A DNA stretch of 64,000 nt from Desulfobulbaceae bacterium (GTDB taxonomy: Bacteria; Desulfobacterota; Desulfobulbia; Desulfobulbales; SURF-16). Position 1 is the stretch's first letter. Every line of letters starts with the position of its first letter. A model generated the notes under the pieces. That model saw only the letters and a program-made list of their open reading frames with translations, did not search any database and was not told the origin of the DNA. The stretch is taken from assembly GCA_020444175.1 (NCBI GenBank), contig JAHLLM010000015.1, positions 1-64,000 on the forward strand, written 5' to 3'. Shown here piece by piece: positions 53,463 to 62,828 of this stretch. The position numbers were made by a program, and so were the translations under genes.

Positions 53463-55240
53463 GCGTCAATTCAACCCTTAAGAGCAGGCAGGTCTTTTCG
53501 GGCAAAAATCTTTCCCTTTTGGCTCCTGTCTTCAGGCGCTATCGTCTCCGGCTTATCCTGGGATTTACAGCCCTTCTCGGTGTGGATTCTTTTCAGCTTC
53601 TTACTCCGCGATTTATAAAAAGGGCGGTGGATGCACTGGAAACCGGTAAGGCTTCCAATGCCCTTCTCCTGCAATGTGCCGGCTATATCCTGCTCCTTGC
53701 TTTGGGTATTGCCTGTTGCAGGTTTTTGTGGCGCTATCTCATCATCGGCTTTTCGCGATTGCTGGAGCGCGATTTACGGGACAGGCTCGTGGCCCATCTC
53801 CTTACCCTGGATAGTCTTTTTTTTCAGCGCCACACCACCGGCGAATTAATGGCGCTTTCTTCCAATGACCTTGCTGCGGTTCAACTGGCTGCAGGCATGG
53901 GACTGATTGCTTCAGTCGATGCCATGGTCATGACCCTGGCTGCCCTCGGTTTTATGGCCTATATCAATCCAACCCTCACTGTTATAGCCGTGGCGCCCAT
54001 GCCAATATTGGCTTTTTCCGCACGATTTCTTTCTGCACGTCTGCATAGACGTTTTAAAAGGGTCCAGGAACAGTTTGCATCCATGACTGAGTTTGTCCGA
54101 AGCACTCTTTCTTCCGTCCATCTGCTCAAGGCCTATACCCAGGAACAATTCCAGGCCGAGCAGTTCGACCGTATGGGAAAGGATTATATCAGACACAATC
54201 TGAGGCTTTCGGTCATCCAAGGGCTTCTGTTTCCCTTTTCCGGCTTTATAGGCAATTGCAGCCTGTTGCTGGTTCTTTTTTTCGGTGGACGTCTCACTGT
54301 GCAGGGGACCATAACCGTAGGCGATTTTGTTGCCTTTGTCTCCTACCTGTTCATGTTGACCTGGCCAATGACGGCCATAGGCTGGGTAACGAATCTTTTC
54401 CAGCGCGGCGCAACCTCACTTTCACGCATAAAGCATATACTGGAGCAGGAACCTGAATTGCATGATGCTGTTTCCAGTGAGTCCTTTACCGTTAACTCGG
54501 GAACTATCAGGTTGAATCGACTTTCTTTTACCTATGCCGGTCAGGCAGACCCAGCTCTGGAGGATGTGAACGTTGTCTTTAAAAAAGGACTGGTGGGGGT
54601 GATTGGCAAAACTGGTTCCGGCAAAACAACTTTATGTCATATTCTTACCCGGCTCTATCCTGTTGATGAAGGTGTTTTTTTTCTTGATGAGAGGGACGTC
54701 AACACACTTTCTCTGGCAACGGTTCGTGCAACTATCGCCTATGTACCCCAGGAAACAACAATCTTTTCGGAGACAATCCAGGCCAATATCGCCCTGGGTA
54801 AGATGGATGCCTCCATGGAGGAGATTGAAAGAGTGGCAAAAGCGGCATCAATCCATGATGAAATACTGGCCTTTGGCGACGGATATCAGAGCAGAGTGGG
54901 AGAGAAGGGTGTGAAACTGTCCGGAGGCCAGAGACAGCGCATCGCTCTTGCCAGGGCGCTGCTTCTTGATCGACCGATAGTCATAATCGATGACGGGCTC
55001 TCTGCCGTTGATACAGAAACAGAGCATGCCATTTTGCAGCAGATATCATCTTACCTGCAGGGCAAGACATGCATTGTTATTTCCCATCGCATCGCCCCCC
55101 TGGCCGAGGCCGATGAAATTCTGGTCATGGATAAAGGTAAAATTGTGGCCCGTGGTGATCATCAGACACTGCTTGCCGGCAATACTTTTTATGCAACCAT
55201 CTATGCGCATCAGACCGATTCAAGGGCACGGAAAGGATAG
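53459..55240 (+). CDS. ABC exporter half-transporter, degenerate ATP site (MdlA-like)
   Basis: A 593-aa half-transporter with a six-TM exporter domain (about 30-310) and a nucleotide-binding domain with Walker A GKTGSGKTT, Q-loop YVPQETTIFS, signature LSGGQRQR and Walker B IVIIDDGLSAVD. The catalytic glutamate after Walker B is Asp, as in the non-hydrolysing half of heterodimeric exporters such as MdlA. The start is TTG at 53459, overlapping the previous stop. It works with the half-transporter starting at 55246. Confidence 0.93.
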   Translation: MSVNSTLKSRQVFSGKNLSLLAPVFRRYRLRLILGFTALLGVDSFQLLTPRFIKRAVDALETGKASNALLLQCAGYILLLALGIACCRFLWRYLIIGFSRLLERDLRDRLVAHLLTLDSLFFQRHTTGELMALSSNDLAAVQLAAGMGLIASVDAMVMTLAALGFMAYINPTLTVIAVAPMPILAFSARFLSARLHRRFKRVQEQFASMTEFVRSTLSSVHLLKAYTQEQFQAEQFDRMGKDYIRHNLRLSVIQGLLFPFSGFIGNCSLLLVLFFGGRLTVQGTITVGDFVAFVSYLFMLTWPMTAIGWVTNLFQRGATSLSRIKHILEQEPELHDAVSSESFTVNSGTIRLNRLSFTYAGQADPALEDVNVVFKKGLVGVIGKTGSGKTTLCHILTRLYPVDEGVFFLDERDVNTLSLATVRATIAYVPQETTIFSETIQANIALGKMDASMEEIERVAKAASIHDEILAFGDGYQSRVGEKGVKLSGGQRQRIALARALLLDRPIVIIDDGLSAVDTETEHAILQQISSYLQGKTCIVISHRIAPLAEADEILVMDKGKIVARGDHQTLLAGNTFYATIYAHQTDSRARKG

Positions 55241-55245
55241 GGACT

Positions 55246-57057
55246 ATGCGTTACGGCTATGGATATTTCGAGGAAGACAAGCTGGGCAAGGTTGCCGATA
55301 TGGGACTCTGGCGCAGAATTATCTCCTATTCCGTTCCGTATTGGAAACGCCTTGCCACAGCCATTCTGCTTTCATTTGTTGTCATAGGGGCAAGTCTTGC
55401 TTTGCCTCATATGGTGCGGCTTGGCATTGATCGATATATCGTCAATACCAGCATGGAAATTTCCCTGCGAATCGGTGGACTCGGTATGCTGGCCGCCTTT
55501 TTTATCGGCATTATCGTAGCAGGGTTTGTGGCAAATTTTCTGCAGGTCATTCTGCTTGAATGGACCGGACAGACTATTATGCATGAGATGCGTCAGCAGC
55601 TGTTCAGGCATATGCTGGGGCTTGACCTTGCCTTTTTTAACAACAATCCAAGCGGTAAACTTGTTACCCGGCTGACAAACGATATCCAGAACATGCATGA
55701 AATGTTCACATCGGTTATTGTCACTCTGTTCAACGATTTCATCAAACTTATCGGCATCATGGTTATCCTTTTCTGGATGAACTGGCGGCTTGCTCTGATT
55801 TTAAGCTTTCTGCTGCCCTTGATTACGGGGAACACCCTCTGGTTCAGCCGTCTGGCCAGAGATGCATTCCGGGCCATTCGAACCCAGCTTGCCAGGATTA
55901 ACTCCTTTTTGCAGGAATCTCTTTCCTCAATTGCCGTTCTGCAGATTTTTACACGCCAGGAGGACACGTATAAGAAATTTACTGAACTCACTCATGCCTA
56001 TCTGCAGACAAATGTTTACCAGATTAAACTGTTCGCCATTTTCATGCCTGCCATTGATCTTTTCAGTTCCTTTGCCACGGCATGCATTATCTGGTACGGA
56101 GGCGGTCAGATTATCCAGGAGCAAATGTCACTTGGCGAACTTGCCGCCTTTCTTGCCTATATGCGGCTTTTTTTCCAGCCTATCCGCGAGCTTTCCCAGA
56201 AGTATTCCATAGTGCAGTCCGCCATGGCTTCGGCAGAGCGCATTTTCCAGCTTCTCGACACCTCGCCGGCTTATTCTCCTGTCAGGTTGGAGCCGGATCA
56301 GCCAGACATGAAAGGAGAAGTGTCATTTCAGCATGTTCATTTTTCTTATGATACGGAACAGGTGCTGTCTGATCTCTCTTTCCATGTAGCGCCGGGAAAA
56401 ACCCTGGCCATTGTGGGGGCTACGGGTTCCGGAAAATCGACCATCGTTCATCTTCTTGAACGATTCTACGCGCCGGACAAGGGAACAATACGTATTGACG
56501 GCCAGGATATCAGTACCCTGAACACCCAGTGGCTCAGGGAGCGTCTTGGCCTGGTCATGCAGAGTGTCTTTATTATTCCTGCAAGTATCAGGGAGAATAT
56601 CCTGCTTGACAAAGAGATAAGTGAAACTGAGTTAAACCGGATAATTGACAAAGCACAGCTGGCCGGTGTTGTGAAACAACTTCCCGAGGGGCTGGAGACA
56701 AGAATCGGTGAAGGAGGTCTCGAGTTCTCTTCCGGTCAGAAGCAGCTTCTTGCCTTTGCCCGTGTTCTTGCCCGTGATCCACTGATTCTTATCCTTGATG
56801 AGGCAACTTCCAGTGTTGACTCAGCAACAGAAATTTTAATTGACCGGGCTATTGCTTCAACTCTTGCCAACAGAACCGGCATTGTTATTGCCCATCGTCT
56901 GTCAACTATTCGCCGGGCGGATCATATTATTGTCATGGACAAAGGAAGGATAGTCGAGCAGGGGAATCACGAAGCCTTAATGGCGAATGGCGGAATATAT
57001 CGTCATCTCCAGGAGCTGCAGTTTAACCATTCCGAGCCCAAAATCAATGCAGTTTAA
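55246..57057 (+). CDS. ABC exporter half-transporter, catalytic partner (MdlB-like)
   Basis: A 603-aa half-transporter of the multidrug/lipid exporter family. Six TM helices (about 30-330) precede the nucleotide-binding domain with Walker A GATGSGKST, signature-position FSSGQKQL (a changed LSGGQ), Walker B LILILDEATSSVD with the catalytic Glu, and switch His in VIAHRLSTI. It starts 6 bp after its partner. Its intact Glu and altered signature, opposite the partner's Asp and intact LSGGQ, are what is expected of one canonical and one degenerate ATP site in a heterodimer. The cargo may be lipid, peptide or drug; the DUF2156 gene in front hints at lipid or peptide. Confidence 0.93.
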   Translation: MRYGYGYFEEDKLGKVADMGLWRRIISYSVPYWKRLATAILLSFVVIGASLALPHMVRLGIDRYIVNTSMEISLRIGGLGMLAAFFIGIIVAGFVANFLQVILLEWTGQTIMHEMRQQLFRHMLGLDLAFFNNNPSGKLVTRLTNDIQNMHEMFTSVIVTLFNDFIKLIGIMVILFWMNWRLALILSFLLPLITGNTLWFSRLARDAFRAIRTQLARINSFLQESLSSIAVLQIFTRQEDTYKKFTELTHAYLQTNVYQIKLFAIFMPAIDLFSSFATACIIWYGGGQIIQEQMSLGELAAFLAYMRLFFQPIRELSQKYSIVQSAMASAERIFQLLDTSPAYSPVRLEPDQPDMKGEVSFQHVHFSYDTEQVLSDLSFHVAPGKTLAIVGATGSGKSTIVHLLERFYAPDKGTIRIDGQDISTLNTQWLRERLGLVMQSVFIIPASIRENILLDKEISETELNRIIDKAQLAGVVKQLPEGLETRIGEGGLEFSSGQKQLLAFARVLARDPLILILDEATSSVDSATEILIDRAIASTLANRTGIVIAHRLSTIRRADHIIVMDKGRIVEQGNHEALMANGGIYRHLQELQFNHSEPKINAV

Positions 57058-57216
57058 TTTTGTCTTCAATTTTTTCATGGTATAAATTCGACTCAATTTA
57101 ATTGACATCCCAAAGCCGAGGTTATAGCTTTAAAATATAACACGTTGTATTAGTTTACTCAGAACTCAAAATCCGGAACTCGGAACTCTTAAAATATAAG
57201 AGTGAAGGAGGTCGCA

Positions 57217-57651
57217 GTGGAAATAGCAGAACGGAATTATCATTTAAGATTGCAGGAAATGTGTGACTGTTATATGGAAACGGATTTCCACAAGCAGCTC
57301 GAGGTGCTGGCCGGATCAGATGGTGTGGATCTGGAGGAAAACGCAATAAAATATCTGTCTCTTGCCATCATGTATACCTTGACGGAAAAGGCGCGGAAGC
57401 TTTCTCTGAAGAAAGAGGATGGCCATGTAAAAGTTGTGGTTAAGGGCGACAGTAAAATAACCCTGGCTTCTCCCGGTGTTGCAATGTTTGATAAGATAGT
57501 CGAAATTATCAGGGCGGTTCTTCACATCGAAGAAGACAAGGGCGAACTTCCCCTGGCCCTTGGTTTGCGCAGCGGGGACCTTGAGCTCCAGGTGAAAGTG
57601 AAACGGAAAGCGCAAAAGGAAGCGCTGAAAATAAAGTTTCCGGCACTGTAA
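57217..57651 (+). CDS. Hypothetical soluble protein
   Basis: A 144-aa protein with no recognised family. Helical N-terminal half (NYHLRLQEMCDCYMETDFHKQLEVLAGS, then AIKYLSLAIMYTLTEKA) and a beta-rich second half (VKVVVKGDSKITLASPGV, LELQVKVKRKA). AAGGAGGT with proper spacing fixes the start at the GTG at 57217, not the in-frame GTG at 57202. It stands alone after the ABC exporter operon, about 160 bp away. Confidence 0.62.
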   Translation: MEIAERNYHLRLQEMCDCYMETDFHKQLEVLAGSDGVDLEENAIKYLSLAIMYTLTEKARKLSLKKEDGHVKVVVKGDSKITLASPGVAMFDKIVEIIRAVLHIEEDKGELPLALGLRSGDLELQVKVKRKAQKEALKIKFPAL

Positions 57652-57669
57652 GCCTGTTTGTGGAAAGAG

Positions 57670-57715
57670 GTACGGATTAAAGGGATGTTTTTATCTCGTT
57701 AATCCGTGCCGGCTC
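57670..57715 (+). terminator. Hairpin after the hypothetical gene, weak terminator
   Basis: ACGGATTAA (about 57672-57680) pairs with TTAATCCGT (about 57699-57707) over 9 bp with an 18-nt loop containing a T5. It follows the stop by about 20 bp. Lack of a U-tract after the stem keeps confidence low. Confidence 0.35.
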
Positions 57716-57883
57716 TGAAAAATTATCGTATCTATTCAGCGAGGGCTCGAAATGGGCCTCAACTCCAGGCCGTAACTATTCAGATGTGCCTTAGATTTGG
57801 ACAGGTAAGCGCAACGAAGTGAAGACTCCGAGCAGGCCTGATCGTTCAAAGATGAGGTGCAGCTTCTAAGTTACAAATTATCT

Positions 57884-58225
57884 TTAATTTATTTCGCTGA
57901 CCGCACTTATGAGTTCATCAAGGTTCTGGAACTCATTCAGCTTGCTATGCGACAGAGCTATTTCCAGTACGTCAGTCTTTTTCAGCACAACTGGATAATC
58001 AAAAGTCATCTTGTATTTTTCTTCAAATTCATCCCTGTGGAGAAATTCCATTTCCAGTCCGGAATTCTCCCGGAATTCTTTCCATTTTTTATTTTCGCTG
58101 AAGGTATCAAAGGTCATTTTGCATAAATTGCAGGTGTAGGTCTCCGGGTTGACAATCTTGTGACCAATATCGAGCATGGTACTTACAAAACCGCTGTCAG
58201 CATTATAAACAAAAATCAATTCCAT
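57884..58225 (-). CDS. Conserved-looking hypothetical protein with a thioredoxin-like CxxC
   Basis: A 113-aa cytoplasmic protein with CNLC in TYTCNLCKMTFD and a beta-alpha pattern (ELIFVYNADSGFVSTMLDIGHKIV). Thioredoxin-like or deazaflavin-independent oxidoreductase-like architecture is possible but not shown. GGAGGATTCG immediately before the ATG is a strong ribosome site, so the gene is real. Function unknown. Confidence 0.62.
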   Translation of the reverse strand: MELIFVYNADSGFVSTMLDIGHKIVNPETYTCNLCKMTFDTFSENKKWKEFRENSGLEMEFLHRDEFEEKYKMTFDYPVVLKKTDVLEIALSHSKLNEFQNLDELISAVSEIN

Positions 58226-58575
58226 CGAATCCTCCTGGGTGATGTTAAAGGGGATCTTTTATTGTCCTGACAAATGCCCTGCAAGTCAATCATGGAAATG
58301 AGATAACTCTCCTGCCACACCCCTCACGAGTCTGCTTTTTTCTCCCCGATTCTGCGCTGTCTAAGGAAAGTTGCAATCCGGAGTTAAGGGGGGGCCGTGT
58401 CTTGGATGAACAGATGTCAAAAGAGAAGATAAAATATCATTTTCAAAGAAAACATGATAATCTGTCCGCTGAAATCATCTTCTACTCATAACCTTAAACC
58501 TGGAAAGCGAAAAGAGTTGAGTAGTCACAAAAAACGGAAGCGTTTCAATCAAAACAGGAGAAAAAGGAGGCTCAC
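58226..58575. other. Intergenic region, nothing recognised
   Basis: 350 bp between divergent genes. A 60-codon plus-strand frame (58454-58636) has no ribosome site and an untypical Lys/Arg-rich composition; it is dismissed. The AAAAAGGAGG before 58576 belongs to the next gene. Confidence 0.45.
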
Positions 58576-58890
58576 ATGTCGGGTATACCATCAAGGCAGT
58601 ATAATAAAATCAAAGAGCGTCATCCCAAATTTATGACAGCTTTGGAAGAACTTGGCAAAGTTGCCAAGCAGGAGGGGCCTATTGATGAAAAGACGGCACA
58701 GTTAATTCAACTGGCAGCCGCTACGGCCAATCGGTCCGAAGGCGCAGTGCACAGCCACACGAGAAGGGCTCTTGAAGCCGGAGCCACTCCTGAAGAAATT
58801 TATCAGGCCATTCTTCTTCTGACCAGCACAATCGGATTTCCAAACGTGACAGCCGCCCTGAGCTGGGCTGGTGATGTCATAGATAAATAA
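58576..58890 (+). CDS. Carboxymuconolactone decarboxylase (CMD/AhpD-like) family protein without cysteines
   Basis: A 104-aa all-helical protein of the CMD/AhpD fold (AQLIQLAAATANRSEGAVHSHTRRALEAGATPEEIYQAILLLTSTIGFPNVTAAL). In AhpD-type peroxidases the motif is ExxCxxCxxH; here it reads EGAVHSHTRRA, with Ala and Ser in the cysteine positions and no cysteine anywhere in the protein. It is thus not a thiol peroxidase and would belong to the decarboxylase-like or structural branch. AAGGAGG fixes the start. Confidence 0.82.
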   Translation: MSGIPSRQYNKIKERHPKFMTALEELGKVAKQEGPIDEKTAQLIQLAAATANRSEGAVHSHTRRALEAGATPEEIYQAILLLTSTIGFPNVTAALSWAGDVIDK

Positions 58891-58940
58891 AAATGAGGGG
58901 ATTCCGCCCTTCTTCATATTGTGGAAACAAGCAGTAACAG

Positions 58941-59807
58941 ATGCCGAAAAAATTAAAAATTCTCATTGCCGAAGATAACCCGCTCACCCAGAAACTCTAT
59001 AGGGTTGGCCTTTCAGATTCTGTCTTTGACAAACAAATTGTTGATAATGGACAGATTGCCTTCGAGTTATATGAACAATGGCACCCTGATATTGTCCTCA
59101 CAGACATTGTCATGCCGGAAATGAATGGATTCCAGCTCCTCCATAAAATACGCATTTCAGGCAAGGACAAAAAGACCACCATCATTGTTGCAACCTCTTC
59201 GACAGACAGGAAGGATGTTCTGGCGTGTATGAAAATCGGGGTACAGGGATATATTATAAAACCTTTTCTTTCCTCGGAGATATCTGACGCGATTTTAAAG
59301 AATTATAAGAAAAAGAAAGCGGCAAAAGCAAAGCTGAAAGTTGAATATCTCAATCCCTTTCTTGTTTCAGCCCAGAAAACCATTGAGACAATGGCTCAGA
59401 TCCCGGTGCGAACCAGGCCGCTGCAGAGGAAGGAGGAGCGGGTTACTTACGGTGAGGTGACAGGCATTATCGGCATGAGTTCTGAAAAGGTTTCGGGCAA
59501 TATGGTTATCAGCTTTTCGAAATCGTGTATTTTGGATATTGTCGCCAAGATGTTCATGGAGCCTGAAAAGGACGAGATTGACAAAGATGTTGTTGATGCT
59601 GTCGGAGAGCTGACAAATATTATATGCGGTGGAGCAAAAGCAAAACTGGCAAAGCATAAAATTTTGTTCGACATGGCGACGCCAACCATGATAGTTGGTA
59701 AAAATATCCAGCTTCATTACAGGCCTGATGCGGAAATCATCGTTATCCCTTTTGAAACACCCAGTGGAAATTTTGTTGTCGAGGCAAATCTGGGAGTTAG
59801 TAAATAA
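58941..59807 (+). CDS. Response regulator with CheX-like phosphatase domain
   Basis: A 288-aa protein with an N-terminal receiver (phospho-acceptor D55 in IVLTDIVMPEMNG; acidic pocket IAEDN; C-terminal KPF lysine), a short Lys-rich linker, and a C-terminal CheX-like domain (about 140-288) with the ELTN phosphatase motif in VVDAVGELTNIICGGAKAKL. CheX and CheC dephosphorylate CheY-P, so this protein may regulate its own or another receiver's phosphorylation. It lies 50 bp after the CMD gene on the same strand. No chemotaxis genes are nearby. Confidence 0.87.
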   Translation: MPKKLKILIAEDNPLTQKLYRVGLSDSVFDKQIVDNGQIAFELYEQWHPDIVLTDIVMPEMNGFQLLHKIRISGKDKKTTIIVATSSTDRKDVLACMKIGVQGYIIKPFLSSEISDAILKNYKKKKAAKAKLKVEYLNPFLVSAQKTIETMAQIPVRTRPLQRKEERVTYGEVTGIIGMSSEKVSGNMVISFSKSCILDIVAKMFMEPEKDEIDKDVVDAVGELTNIICGGAKAKLAKHKILFDMATPTMIVGKNIQLHYRPDAEIIVIPFETPSGNFVVEANLGVSK

Positions 59808-60053
59808 GAAAAGCGTGGGCTGCAGGAAGGAAATCTGCTTCTGTTATCATCATTTGTCACTCCCTGTCAGGCTGTTGGGCGGGTCTATTGCAAGACCCTT
59901 TCATTCCAAATTAAATGTATTCATATCTCCAGTATCAATTTTTTTTGAGATCCTTCAATTCTCAATTGAAAACACAAGCTCATGGTTTCGCGGCGCATAA
60001 ATATCATTCTCTTGCCTGCGTGTCCTTTTTCATTGTACTGAAGAGTGTCTGCT

Positions 60054-60737
60054 TTATGGGAGTCGGAGTCGTTTCAGGAGTTTGCTAATTCCCTCATCCG
60101 TCTCGTCGAACCAGTTCCGGTAGGCGCTGGCCACAGCAAAGGAAGAGGTGTCACGGATATTGAGGCAGTAAAGCCTGTCAGCGTGAGCAGCGAGATTTTT
60201 AACTGTCTTCTGCAGGCCGGTCGGCACGGCTATTGTGAGAGAGGCCGGTTTGCGACGGCGTGCGTATTTAACCGCTGCAAGCATGGTATAACCGGAAGCG
60301 AGCCCGTCATCGACAATGATCACATTTTTGTCTGCAATATCAGGGAAGGGGCGACCTTCTTGAAAAAGCTCATTTCGCTTTTCAATGGAGGCAAAGGCTT
60401 TTCGTACCTGGCTTTCCACCTCCTCATCCGTGAGCTGCAGTGCGTCGAGCAGCCGTTGGTTGAATAAGCGGTCTCCGTCCAAGTTGATGGCGCCGAAACC
60501 CGCCTCCGTATTCCAGGGAATCTGCACTTTACGAACCAGCAGCAGATCAAGGGGCCACTGCAGGAATGGAAGCATGGCTGCGGCAACAGGCACTCCGCCC
60601 GAGGGGATGGCCAGGAGCAGGCCCGTGTCTCCAGCTTCCTTTGTGACCAAGGAGCCGAGCTGTCGTCCGGCATCCAGTCGGTCGGCAAAAACGAATTCTC
60701 GGTTGCGAAGCTCTTTGGACTCGATGATATTTTTCAT
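60054..60737 (-). CDS. Phosphoribosyltransferase-domain protein
   Basis: A 227-aa protein with a type I phosphoribosyltransferase domain. The PRPP loop reads VIIVDDGLASGYTMLAAVKYAR (two acidic residues, glycine-rich), and the upstream LLAIPSGGVPVAAAM and LLLVRKVQIPWNTEAGFGAI match the COG1926-like group annotated as predicted phosphoribosyltransferases, some of which are found fused to dienelactone-hydrolase domains. The base or acceptor is unknown. AGGAGGATGCC gives a strong start. It is divergent from the ATPase gene with 100 bp between. Confidence 0.82.
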   Translation of the reverse strand: MKNIIESKELRNREFVFADRLDAGRQLGSLVTKEAGDTGLLLAIPSGGVPVAAAMLPFLQWPLDLLLVRKVQIPWNTEAGFGAINLDGDRLFNQRLLDALQLTDEEVESQVRKAFASIEKRNELFQEGRPFPDIADKNVIIVDDGLASGYTMLAAVKYARRRKPASLTIAVPTGLQKTVKNLAAHADRLYCLNIRDTSSFAVASAYRNWFDETDEGISKLLKRLRLP

Positions 60738-60838
60738 GGCATCCTCCTCTACCTCCTGCCCGATTCACTCTTTTTTATTGTATTTTCTTCCCTATAAAAT
60801 ATTCTAAACAGTACAACTGATGTTTCAAAGGGGGGGAG

Positions 60839-62002
60839 ATGCAATTATTTCGCTGTAGGGTCGCCGGTCATTTTATCCTGCACAACAGTGACTGGTTTAC
60901 CATTCATGCCAGGATGACTACGATCACGGGTCCGACCGGCAGTGGCAAGAGCACACTGCTCAAGGCATTAGGTTCGCTCAACCCTCCCTTTTGTCATCCC
61001 GACCCAGCACCTTTTGCAGACTTCCCGCAATATGTCCGGTCCGGCAAACATACCCGCCGGGTAATTCCCGCCAAGAAGACCGCAGCTATCGGAGTTTTTA
61101 TCTGTGATGATTTGCTGCGCAATACCCTGGCGGAGATTGACCCTGTTTTCATGAAAACGGATCGCATTGAGGTGGGGCGCAGGCTGGACAGCTCCAGGTG
61201 GATAACCTATGTGGAGATCTCTGCTTCCAGTCGCTGGAGCGAACTGGCTCCATATCTTGAGAAGATGCGCAGGATTGCAGATCCAACCGAAAACAGCCTG
61301 TTTGACGAATGGTGGCAGGAATGTGAAACGATTCAAGCCGCAGAGCGGATAAAGGGCAATCTTGCCGAACGTGCCAATAGATTTTTCGACGGGCTGACTG
61401 AACATGCGAGGGCTAAGAATAATCAAGATCTGCTGCAAAAGGTACGGTTTATCGTTAACCGCGAGGCCCGGTTCAAGAAGGCCAGAGAAATAACAGGAAA
61501 TTCACTGCCTGTTCTCTTTTATCTTCATAAGGAGAATCTGCTGTCATCTGGGATTAATGTCGATCAGCCTGCTGGCAAAGTGCATGAGCCGCTGGAAAAT
61601 CATTGGCAATGCGTGGATTTGTTTTTTCAAGAACTGTTGAGGAGCAACAGGGATTTGCTCAGGAAGGTGGTTGAAGGGACGATTCCTTTTAAAAACCAGG
61701 AAATTTCTCTCCATCAGCGCTGGATGTTAAGCTGCGCCGTGATCGCCTGTTATTTTACTGAAATAGCCGGCAGGCAACCCATTTTTCTTCTCGATGAGCC
61801 TGATGCTGGTCTGGGGCGAAAGGAAAAAAATGAACTGGAAAAAATGCTGCGTCATTTAAGCGAGTCCTTTCAGGTAATAGTCTGTACGTGTGATGAAAAT
61901 TTTTTGACTGACAGCCGCAGGCGTTACCAGTTGCAGGAGAAGGGTGGAGAAGTTCGAGTTGTCAGGTTGAGGGAACAAAATCGATCTCCATGTCGAGGGT
62001 AA
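60839..62002 (+). CDS. Orphan SMC/RecF-like ATPase
   Basis: A 387-aa protein of the ABC-type (SMC/RecF/OLD) ATPase class. Walker A GPTGSGKST lies at 31-39, followed by a long insert without coiled coil (about 55-300: SRWITYVEISASSRWSELAPYL, LHKENLLSSGINVDQP). The signature-like region SLHQRWMLSCAVIACYF and Walker B PIFLLDEPDAGLG (D319, E320) follow. The H-switch position reads IVCTCDEN, lacking the usual His. There is no TOPRIM or nuclease domain. It is a single gene with no obvious partner, and the role (repair, defence or signalling) is unknown. Confidence 0.68.
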   Translation: MQLFRCRVAGHFILHNSDWFTIHARMTTITGPTGSGKSTLLKALGSLNPPFCHPDPAPFADFPQYVRSGKHTRRVIPAKKTAAIGVFICDDLLRNTLAEIDPVFMKTDRIEVGRRLDSSRWITYVEISASSRWSELAPYLEKMRRIADPTENSLFDEWWQECETIQAAERIKGNLAERANRFFDGLTEHARAKNNQDLLQKVRFIVNREARFKKAREITGNSLPVLFYLHKENLLSSGINVDQPAGKVHEPLENHWQCVDLFFQELLRSNRDLLRKVVEGTIPFKNQEISLHQRWMLSCAVIACYFTEIAGRQPIFLLDEPDAGLGRKEKNELEKMLRHLSESFQVIVCTCDENFLTDSRRRYQLQEKGGEVRVVRLREQNRSPCRG

Positions 62003-62213
62003 CGGCTACTCAATTTAATGAGCCAGTCAGTTTTGGGGTTGATCTGTTTGCCCGGAACTGAAAGGGAAGAAGAGTTCAGATACGAAGCTGTTAGCAGCAA
62101 GAGCGTCTTTATTTTCAAAGAAAACAGCATGATGTTCTCCTTGTTTAAAACGCTCTTCCCGCTATATTCAGGCGTCCCATGGAATAGGTGGGGGTATGTT
62201 GCCAGCTTCGGGT

Positions 62214-62771
62214 TTAGCCGCAGTTGCAGCCGCCCGACCCGCAGCCACCGCCCTGACTTTCTGTGCCGCAACCGCAACTTGCTTGTTGCTCGGATCCGCA
62301 TCCGCACCCTGCGGCGGATAACTGGGCGAGTTCATCCGAGGTTGGCTGCCGTACATCAACGACATTGATGTCGAAAAAAAGTTTTTTGCCGGCAAGGGGA
62401 TGGTTCAGGTCAACTTTGACAACGTCGTTGTCATTTACTTCCATTACGTTGATCATAATCGGTCCCTGGGGGCCATGGGCCTGAAAAGTCATACCCGGTT
62501 CCACCTTTGCATCATCAGGAAACTGACTTCTGGGAATTTCCTGAAACATTTCCTCTCGAACTGTTCCATAAGCATCTTCCGGGTCGACAGTGATCTTGGT
62601 ACGATCTCCCTTGGCGCTACCCATAAGTCCTTTTTCAAGACCTGGTATCATCTGGCCGCTTCCCATTATAAATCCGAGCGGTTCTCCCTCCGGTGACCGG
62701 TCTACTTCTTCTCCTGATTCAAGGGTTAGAATGTAGTCAATTGATACAAAAAGTTTATCTTCTATGTTCAC
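62214..62771 (-). CDS. SlyD-like FKBP-type peptidyl-prolyl isomerase with Cys/Gly metal-binding tail
   Basis: A 185-aa protein starting at GTG 62771, fixed by AGGAGGGAT; the longer frame from 62876 covers a hairpin and has no ribosome site. The FKBP domain (SIDYILTLESGEEVDRS, FIMGSGQMIPGLEKGLMG) has the inserted chaperone flap of SlyD (DAYGTVREEMFQEIPRSQFP). The C-terminal 30 residues are a Gly/Cys tail (GCGCGSEQQASCGCG and further) able to bind Ni2+ or Zn2+, as in SlyD's role in hydrogenase metal insertion. The upstream leader carries a strong minus-strand hairpin with U-run. Confidence 0.9.
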   Translation of the reverse strand: MNIEDKLFVSIDYILTLESGEEVDRSPEGEPLGFIMGSGQMIPGLEKGLMGSAKGDRTKITVDPEDAYGTVREEMFQEIPRSQFPDDAKVEPGMTFQAHGPQGPIMINVMEVNDNDVVKVDLNHPLAGKKLFFDINVVDVRQPTSDELAQLSAAGCGCGSEQQASCGCGTESQGGGCGSGGCNCG

Positions 62772-62828
62772 GCTGATCCCTCCTGTGATGGTTTCATTGC
62801 TCAAGTAATAAGGCAAAAAATAATAAGG

